Positions 6,783 through 11,378 of a stretch of DNA of 11,378 bases are shown here, one piece after another. This DNA comes from Nitrospirota bacterium (GTDB taxonomy: Bacteria; UBA2233), in contig WOZJ01000052.1 of NCBI GenBank assembly GCA_011620345.1, positions 1-11,378 of the forward strand. Reading direction: 5' to 3'. Each line of letters opens with the position of its first letter. Positions within the stretch are counted from its first letter, which is position 1. The notes under the pieces are model-generated. The model saw nothing but the letters and a program-made list of their open reading frames with translations. It did not search any database and had not been told where the DNA came from. Position numbers and translations under genes: made by a program.

Positions 6783-8360
6783 CTACCCTCCCATGGGAGC
6801 ATAAGCTCTGTCGACGAGCGCGAGATAATCCTTCCATTCGGCATTCCAGCGCGGCTCGTCCCAGCCCAGCGGAGCCAAAAGCCGCGCTTTAAGCTTCCCT
6901 CCAAGCATCGAGCCACCTTTTGGCAAAAGATGCCCGAGCCTGGTTCTTCGCAAGAGCAAATCGTCCAAGTGTACGATGCGCTCGTTTTTGGCTGCATAAA
7001 CGAGCTCTCCAAAGCTATACGGTGTCCCCTGGACTGTCTTCAAGTCGGCAGGGCTTACGCCTTTCATGAAGGCCGCTAAATCTGGCCCATACCTGCCTGC
7101 AAGCCGAAGCGTGCTTGGAAGGCCAAGCCCGGGGTAAGATTCCATCACCAGCGAAAGCGCACCTTCTGGGGTCTGCTCAAGCCCTACCGATCGCCCCTTT
7201 GGCTGCAACCCCCTTCCCGAAATTCGCTTGAGGATGAAAGCGAGCGTCTTTTGACCCATGACCCGAAATGTCGTGAGCTTTCCGCCCGTGATCGTGATCA
7301 GTCCTTGCTCGTCTAGCAACGCCTCTTCCCTGCTTTCCTCGGAGGGGGGCCTGTCTCCCCTACCGACAACGGGCCGAACGCCCGCGTAGGTGCCGAGCAT
7401 GTCCTTCTGGCCCAGCCCAAGCTCACGAAAGCGCCGCTCGATCCCCTCTAAAAGGTAAGAAACTTCCGCTTCAGAGGCCACGGGCTCTTCGTCCAAAGGG
7501 GCCTTGTGGTCCACATCCGTCGTCCCGACAAGGCTCACCCCCTCCCAAGGGAAGGCATAGATCGGCCTTCCGTCTCGATGGTGGGCAAACGTCACAGAAA
7601 GCGCCACGGGAAGCTTTTCTTGGGGGAAGACAAGGTGCGTCCCCCGAAGCGGCCTAAGCATGGCTGGCTTTCCAAGGTGCGCCCTGAGCTTATCCCCCAA
7701 AGCCCCCGCGGCGTTGACAACCACCCTTGCCTGGATTTCGTGCGTCGCGCTCGAGCGAAGGTCGCTCACGGCCAGGCCTGCGACCTCACCCTTCGCGTTT
7801 AGAAGCAGCCCTTCGACTTTTGTATAGTTCATAGTGATGGCCCCGAAACGTTCGGCCTCCCGAAGGACACGGTAAACGAGCCTCGCATCGTCCACAATTC
7901 CGTCAAAATAGAAAAAGGCCGCCTTTAGCCCTTTTAGCTGGACGTTTGGGGCCGAGAGCCAGCTGTCCATCTCGTTCAAACGGCCGAAGGGGCGCTTGCT
8001 TTTGGCGAGCGCTTGGTAGAGCCTAAGGCCCGACGACAACATCCAAGGACGCATTTTGTCGCCCTCGTGGATTAGATAGAGGTACTTGAGAGGCTCTACG
8101 AGCCCCGCCCCTTCTTGAAGCAGCCGCTCGCGCTCTCTGGCCCCCTCTTTGACGAGCCCGATCTTTGCTTGCTTTAGGTAGCGAAGGCCGCCGTGGATCA
8201 TCTTGGAGCTCCGAGACGAAGTCCCGCATGCAAAATCACGCTGCTCAAAAAGGACGACAGAAAGCCCGGCGCGCGCCGCCTCCCTGGCCACGGCCACACC
8301 CGTGATGCCGCCGCCCACCACAGCCACATCCCAAACCTTGGAAACAAGCCCCTCTATCAA
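6783..8360 (-). CDS. glpD: FAD-dependent glycerol-3-phosphate dehydrogenase
   Basis: A 525-residue (with the chosen start) membrane-associated flavoenzyme oxidising sn-glycerol 3-phosphate to DHAP and passing electrons to quinone. The N-terminal FAD dinucleotide fold is clear: VVGGGITG (14-21), then VLFEQRDFACGTSSRSSKMIHGG, the GlpD signature with SSK-IHGGLRYL. Later come VVNAAG, PLRGTHLVF, VGTTDVDH and the C-terminal part ITGGKLTTFRVMGQ. The C-terminal helical domain ends with DDLLLRRTRLG. Length suits the GlpD family (E. coli 501). I prefer TTG 8360 as start: GAGAGG lies 5 bp upstream, the fold then begins about 10 residues in, as in GlpD, and predicted minus-strand transcription starts below the ATG at 8411. 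That ATG (542 residues) has no ribosome-binding site and lies inside the operator dyad; TTG 8375 is a third option. It is the first gene of a pair with the AGPS-like gene; no glycerol kinase is in view. Confidence 0.93.
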   Translation of the reverse strand: MIEGLVSKVWDVAVVGGGITGVAVAREAARAGLSVVLFEQRDFACGTSSRSSKMIHGGLRYLKQAKIGLVKEGARERERLLQEGAGLVEPLKYLYLIHEGDKMRPWMLSSGLRLYQALAKSKRPFGRLNEMDSWLSAPNVQLKGLKAAFFYFDGIVDDARLVYRVLREAERFGAITMNYTKVEGLLLNAKGEVAGLAVSDLRSSATHEIQARVVVNAAGALGDKLRAHLGKPAMLRPLRGTHLVFPQEKLPVALSVTFAHHRDGRPIYAFPWEGVSLVGTTDVDHKAPLDEEPVASEAEVSYLLEGIERRFRELGLGQKDMLGTYAGVRPVVGRGDRPPSEESREEALLDEQGLITITGGKLTTFRVMGQKTLAFILKRISGRGLQPKGRSVGLEQTPEGALSLVMESYPGLGLPSTLRLAGRYGPDLAAFMKGVSPADLKTVQGTPYSFGELVYAAKNERIVHLDDLLLRRTRLGHLLPKGGSMLGGKLKARLLAPLGWDEPRWNAEWKDYLALVDRAYAPMGG

Positions 8361-8378
8361 CTTGGCCTCTCGCAAAAC

Positions 8379-8407
8379 TTTACCTGTATACAGCTTGATG
8401 ATATCAT
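8379..8407 (+). promoter_or_regulatory. Candidate promoter for the secreted-protein gene
   Basis: TTTACC (8379-8384) and TATCAT (8402-8407) are separated by exactly 17 bp and match sigma70 consensus at 4/6 and 5/6 positions. The predicted start near 8414 gives a leader of about 40 nt before ATG 8454. The -10 box lies within the centre of the operator dyad. Confidence 0.5.
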
Positions 8408-8425
8408 ACATCAGACTGTGTACAG
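8384..8425. promoter_or_regulatory. 42-bp dyad operator between glpD and the secreted-protein gene
   Basis: Arms 8384-8400 and 8409-8425 are inverted copies matching at 14 of 17 positions around a centre at 8404.5. The outer part is CTGTATACAG (8384-8393, itself a perfect palindrome) and CTGTGTACAG (8416-8425, one base different); the inner part is TGATG (8396-8400) and CATCA (8409-8413). The two 10-mers are 32 bp apart, close to three helical turns, so a regulator could bind both on one DNA face. TGTATACA-type palindromes recall GntR-family operators, but no regulator gene is in the window. The dyad covers both predicted divergent promoters. Confidence 0.7.
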
Positions 8426-8430
8426 ACCAA
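8403..8430 (-). promoter_or_regulatory. Candidate promoter for glpD-AGPS pair
   Basis: On the minus strand TATGAT (8408-8403) is a 5/6 -10 match, with a weak -35 TTGGTC (8430-8425) 16 bp upstream. It overlaps the plus-strand -10 box back to back. Transcription would start near 8396, below ATG 8411, which supports a TTG start for glpD. Confidence 0.35.
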
Positions 8431-8453
8431 AAATAACCCTCAAGGAGGACGAA

Positions 8454-9272
8454 ATGTCCAGGATAAGGCTTGGAGCTTGGCAAACGTTCGTAAGCATCTG
8501 CCTGGCGCTCGCGTGCTTTATCGGTCTGGCACAAAGCCAGGAGCTTGGGGCTATCCAAGCCCCCCCCAAGGGCAGCTCCTTTACGTTCGAGGTCAAGGCA
8601 ACGGGCGATAAGCCCGCCACGATGAGCCTCTGGCAGGTCCCGGGAGAAGGGCTCGAGGTTCACACGCTCAAGGGCCTCGTCCGTAACGTGAAAGGAAGGA
8701 TCGGTTCGCAAACCCTTGAACAAGCAACGCCCTACAACTGCCTGGCCTGGGAAATTACGAAGCCGAACGATCCTAAGTTTCGAGGCGAGTACCTCTACGC
8801 GATCGTGGACAACGCGCTTTGCTGCTATTTAGAACGGCAGAGTTCGGGCGAAGAGAAATACTACGTCAAGCCGCTTGCGCTGTTTAGGTTTCCTTTGAGG
8901 CCGGAGGATAGCTTCAAAAACAGTACAACCTTCTATCTGCATCTTCCGGATACGGGCATTACGCTCGCCAAATCCTACACTTCCAAGGGGGCTACTACCG
9001 ACACGATCGAGGCCGAGGTGACCGTTGGCCAACAAGAGCAAATCACGACCAAAGCGGGCACGTTCCCCACGACAAAAGTCACGGTCACATTCCGCTCGCA
9101 TACGGGCCGGTTTTTGACGTCCGCCAACACGACGATCACGATGGAGCGCTGGTGGTCCGAAAAGCTCGGCTACTTTATCAAAGAGCACGACGACATCCTG
9201 ATGGACGCCCTAATCGACAGCAAAGGCACGGTTAACAAAGAACTCGTAAGCTTTAGGCTTCCTTCCCCCTAG
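8454..9272 (+). CDS. Secreted beta-rich protein of unknown function
   Basis: A 272-residue protein I do not recognise as a named gene. Residues 1-28 form a Sec signal peptide: basic start MSRIR, a hydrophobic core about 11-25, and a likely signal-peptidase I cut after AQS28. The Cys at 21 does not sit in a proper lipobox (LALAC), so a lipoprotein is unlikely. The mature part is rich in alternating beta-strand patterns. The C-terminal half has TKAGTFPTTKVTV (199-211) and WWSEKLGYFIKEH (233-245), recalling the AGTFxxxKV and WYSxxLGYxVK phrases of periplasmic DUF3108-like proteins; that is a resemblance, not an assignment. C96, C123 and C124 could form a disulfide. ATG 8454 is set by AAGGAGG 5 bp upstream; the frame is open further up, but that part runs through glpD. 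It is divergent from glpD and shares the dyad operator, so it may be co-regulated with glycerol-phosphate or lipid metabolism. Confidence 0.85.
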   Translation: MSRIRLGAWQTFVSICLALACFIGLAQSQELGAIQAPPKGSSFTFEVKATGDKPATMSLWQVPGEGLEVHTLKGLVRNVKGRIGSQTLEQATPYNCLAWEITKPNDPKFRGEYLYAIVDNALCCYLERQSSGEEKYYVKPLALFRFPLRPEDSFKNSTTFYLHLPDTGITLAKSYTSKGATTDTIEAEVTVGQQEQITTKAGTFPTTKVTVTFRSHTGRFLTSANTTITMERWWSEKLGYFIKEHDDILMDALIDSKGTVNKELVSFRLPSP

Positions 9273-9306
9273 CCTTGCTTCATGGCCCGTATGCGTGTAC
9301 GCTGTA

Positions 9307-9335
9307 TTGGGCACTTCTAGATAAGTTATGCCCAA
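9307..9335. repeat. Inverted repeat in gap before the dehydratase gene
   Basis: TTGGGCA (9307-9313) and TGCCCAA (9329-9335) are perfect 7-bp arms with 15 bp between, and ACTT/AAGT inside can add pairs with a 3-nt bulge. It lies 34 bp after the secreted-protein stop and 33 bp before the dehydratase ATG. The following ATTGTCTT is a poor T tract. It may be a weak terminator or an operator for the dehydratase-activator pair. No confident promoter was found in this gap. Confidence 0.4.
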
Positions 9336-9367
9336 ATTGTCTTAAAACACTATCGAGAGGAGTGAGG

Positions 9368-10648
9368 ATGGAATCAAAAGAAAATACGCTTTGGAGATCT
9401 TTAGGAATGGATCTGGAGCGTCACGACGCCTTCCTTTCTCCCTTGCCCAAGGTGTATGAGGAAATATTCCTAAGCCAGCCCAACAGGCCTAAAGGGATGG
9501 CATACTTCGACACCGTCATGTCGGGCGTCCACAGCCTTCGGGTCGAAGAGCTCGTCGCACACAAGCAACAAGGCGGCTTCGTCGTCGGCACGTATTGCGT
9601 TTACGTCCCAGACGAGCTGATCCTCGCCATGGGGGGGATTCCCGTGGGGCTCTGCGCCGGCGCTCATTTCAGCGTTCCCGCAGCCGAGGCCGTTTTGCCC
9701 CAGACCCTTTGTCCCCTGATAAAATCTACCTTCGGGTTCTACCTTGAACGCATCTGCCCCTACATGCAAGCCTGCGACCTGATCGTCGGCGAGACAACCT
9801 GCGATGGCAAAAAGAAGGCCTGGGAGATCATGGCAGATGGTCTTCCCCTTTACGTCATGGAGCTGCCGCAGAAAAAAGGCCCAAAAGATGAAGAACTCTG
9901 GCAATCAGAGGTTTGGGGGTTGCTAGACGAGATCCGCGCCCGTTTCCACGCCCAAATGCCCAGCGTCCAATCCCTACAAGACGCCATCCACAAGGTCAAC
10001 CGCAAGCGTTCCGCCCTGAAAGAGCTCTATGCCCTAAGGCAGAACGACCCCGCCCCGATCAGCGGCAAGGACAGCCTACTCGTTTCACAGCTCGCCTTTT
10101 TTGACGACCCCGAGCGGTTCGCAAGCCAGGTAGAAGCCTTGAACGAAGAGCTCAAGGCGCGCGTGGGGCGCGGCGAAGGGGTGGCCCCCAAGGGCAGCCC
10201 AAGGCTGCTCATCGCCGGCACCCCCATGCCATTGCCAGACTGGAAGCTCCACCATATCCTCGAAACGAGCGGAGGGGTGGCGGTAGCCGAAGAGACCTGT
10301 ACCGGAACCCGCTACTTAGAAGCTAGCGCTGAAGGGGATGCAAAGACACGGGAAGCCTTGATCGAGAGCATCGCAGACCGCTTCCTAGGGGTTCACTGCG
10401 CCTGCTTCAGCCCCAACCCGGAGCGTATCGAAGATATCATTCGCCTGGCCAAGTCGCAAAAAGCGGACGGGGTTATCTACGCCACTTTGCCGTTTTGTCA
10501 AACCTACCAGCTGGAGTTTCCGGGGGTCCAGAAAGCGCTAAGGGAGGCGGGCATCCCCCTCCTTTCGATAGAGAGCGATTTCAGCGACGAGGATGCGGGC
10601 CAGCTCTCGACGCGCGTCCAAGCGTTTTTGGAGATGATCGGTAAATGA
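9368..10648 (+). CDS. 2-hydroxyacyl-CoA dehydratase family, double-cubane-cluster protein type (YjiM-like)
   Basis: A 426-residue iron-sulfur protein of the HgdB/FldB/YjiM superfamily. Relatives hold [4Fe-4S] units, and in the double-cubane subgroup an [Fe8S9] cluster that, when energised by an ATP-driven activator, reduces small inert substrates. Family landmarks: GTYCVYVPDELILAMGGIPV (74-93), TLCPLIKS (113-120), DLIVGETTCDGKKKAWE (137-153), YVMELP (162-167), AEETCTGTRYLE (307-318), VHCACF (342-347) and LPFCQTYQLE (374-383). The TCDGKKK plus YVMELP pairing and a single ORF without a partner subunit favour the double-cubane/YjiM type over true two-subunit dehydratases. Ten cysteines are present; C77, C115, C145, C311, C346 (or C344) and C377 are the likely ligands, by inference from motif positions. 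The ATG has GAGAGGAGTGAGG directly upstream. The stop overlaps the activator start (ATGA), an obligate partner. The substrate is unknown. Confidence 0.9.
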   Translation: MESKENTLWRSLGMDLERHDAFLSPLPKVYEEIFLSQPNRPKGMAYFDTVMSGVHSLRVEELVAHKQQGGFVVGTYCVYVPDELILAMGGIPVGLCAGAHFSVPAAEAVLPQTLCPLIKSTFGFYLERICPYMQACDLIVGETTCDGKKKAWEIMADGLPLYVMELPQKKGPKDEELWQSEVWGLLDEIRARFHAQMPSVQSLQDAIHKVNRKRSALKELYALRQNDPAPISGKDSLLVSQLAFFDDPERFASQVEALNEELKARVGRGEGVAPKGSPRLLIAGTPMPLPDWKLHHILETSGGVAVAEETCTGTRYLEASAEGDAKTREALIESIADRFLGVHCACFSPNPERIEDIIRLAKSQKADGVIYATLPFCQTYQLEFPGVQKALREAGIPLLSIESDFSDEDAGQLSTRVQAFLEMIGK

Positions 10649-11378
10649 TCGTTGCCGGGCTGGACATAGGCTCGACCACGACGAAGGCTTACTTGATTTC
10701 CGAAAAACCGCTCGGCGGGGCCGTTCTTCCTACGGCCCCAAGCCCTTCTAAGGCGGCCAAAAAAGCGCTCGAGGCCGCCTGCAACCGCTCTTCGATCGTA
10801 CCCGAGGCCATCTTGCGCATCGTGGCCACGGGCTACGGGCGAAAGGCCTTCTTGCCTGCAAGCGCCTGCATCAGCGAAATCACCGCACAGGCTAAAGGAG
10901 TAAGCTTTCTCTTCCCTAGGGCGCGGAGCATCCTGGATATCGGCGGGCAAGATAGCAAGGCAATCGCGCTGAACGAGCGGGGAGAAGTTCAAGACTTCGT
11001 CATGAACGACAAGTGCGCCGCGGGCACGGGCAGGTTTTTGGAGTTCACGCTTCATAGCCTGGGCATTTCTTTTGAGCAGCTGCCCAAGCTCGCAGACGCC
11101 GAGCCATACCCCTTGAACACAACCTGTGCCGTGTTCGCCCAGTCCGAGGTTGTCTCGCTCCTTTCCGGCGAAGTGCCGCTACCGGCCATCGTGGCGGGGC
11201 TTTTTTGGCAGATGGCGACGAAGGCAAAAAACCTGGCATCGAGGCTAAGGCTCGCTTTCCCGCTCGTTTTCACGGGCGGTATGGCCAGGCTCTCTCAGGC
11301 CGGAAACGCCCTTTCCAGGAGCTTCCAGGAAGAAATCCTCATCCCCGATGAGCCCCAGCTCACGGCAGCGCTCGGGGC
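10645..11378 (+). CDS. Acyl-CoA dehydratase activase / BadF-BcrA-HgdC ATPase (partial, runs off window)
   Basis: The first 244 codons of the ATP-hydrolysing iron-sulfur reductase that injects low-potential electrons into the preceding dehydratase-type protein. It has the actin/hexokinase-like ASKHA fold: phosphate-1 loop GLDIGSTTTK (5-14), VATGYGRK (60-67), the second phosphate loop LDIGGQDSK (97-105) and the TGG of the adenosine site (210-212). The two cysteines that together bridge the homodimer's [4Fe-4S] cluster are present: C124 in NDKCAAGTGRFLE and C161 in NTTCAVFAQSE. The frame stays open to the right edge; known activators are about 255-270 residues, so only a short end is missing unless it is a longer fused form. 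Its ATG overlaps the stop of the upstream gene, fitting tight stoichiometric coupling. The segment from 15 to 50 is short compared with many activases. The activator is family-wide, so its own sequence does not reveal the substrate. Confidence 0.95.
   Translation, partial: MIVAGLDIGSTTTKAYLISEKPLGGAVLPTAPSPSKAAKKALEAACNRSSIVPEAILRIVATGYGRKAFLPASACISEITAQAKGVSFLFPRARSILDIGGQDSKAIALNERGEVQDFVMNDKCAAGTGRFLEFTLHSLGISFEQLPKLADAEPYPLNTTCAVFAQSEVVSLLSGEVPLPAIVAGLFWQMATKAKNLASRLRLAFPLVFTGGMARLSQAGNALSRSFQEEILIPDEPQLTAALG

Noticed and set aside
6465-7079. Plus-strand open frame of 204 codons
   Set aside because: It is antisense to glpD and the AGPS-like gene, rich in Pro/Arg/His, with no domain.
8412-8723. 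N-terminal extension of the glpD reading frame to an ATG at 8723
   Set aside because: It runs opposite to the signal peptide and body of the secreted-protein gene and over the dyad operator, and it adds about 100 residues with no GlpD similarity.
10504-11055. Minus-strand open frame of 183 codons
   Set aside because: It is antisense to the dehydratase/activator overlap, whose family motifs are unmistakable.
1-11378. CRISPR array, tRNA, rRNA, insertion sequence or phage genes
   Set aside because: No regularly spaced repeats, no tRNA-like cloverleaf, no transposase, integrase or terminal inverted repeats were seen on either strand.

Overview
The window is a gene-dense bacterial chromosome segment, about 55-60% G+C by eye except for one clearly AT-richer gene. 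It holds nine protein-coding genes, two of them cut by the window edges. A flavodiiron protein, a double-cubane-type 2-hydroxyacyl-CoA dehydratase homologue with its ATPase activator, and a crotonase together suggest an anaerobic or microaerophilic bacterium. A Desulfobacterota-like (deltaproteobacterial) host is my best guess, but this is inference from gene content only. I see no insertion sequence, CRISPR array, tRNA or rRNA.

Layout. Left edge: the N-terminal 131 codons of a crotonase (enoyl-CoA hydratase family) on the minus strand, then a minus-strand two-CBS-domain protein with an intrinsic terminator. Divergent from these, a small cupin gene overlaps (ATGA) a class A flavodiiron protein. 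The flavodiiron gene starts at a sharp fall in G+C, which looks like acquired DNA spliced into a native unit. Next on the plus strand is a glycogen debranching enzyme (GlgX). It converges with a minus-strand pair read from about 8360 down to 5188: an FAD-dependent glycerol-3-phosphate dehydrogenase (GlpD type) followed 2 bp later by an alkyl-DHAP-synthase-like flavoprotein. A secreted protein of unknown function is transcribed divergently from this pair. At the right edge, a single-subunit double-cubane-cluster-type dehydratase/reductase overlaps (ATGA) its BadF/HgdC-type ATPase activator, which runs off the window.

How they may work together. GlpD makes DHAP, and an alkyl-DHAP synthase uses acyl-DHAP, so the minus-strand pair is a plausible glycerol-phosphate/ether-lipid module. 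The short divergent region upstream of it carries a 42-bp imperfect dyad, CTGTATACAG to CTGTGTACAG, with 14 of 17 positions matching between arms. It straddles back-to-back overlapping -10 boxes, so one regulator probably controls both the GlpD/AGPS pair and the secreted protein. The dyad also argues that glpD starts at a TTG (8360) rather than at the upstream ATG. The dehydratase/activator pair is an ATP-driven low-potential reduction system whose substrate cannot be read from the sequence. The most interesting points are the dyad operator, the GlpD-AGPS coupling, the double-cubane system and the compositional break at the flavodiiron gene.
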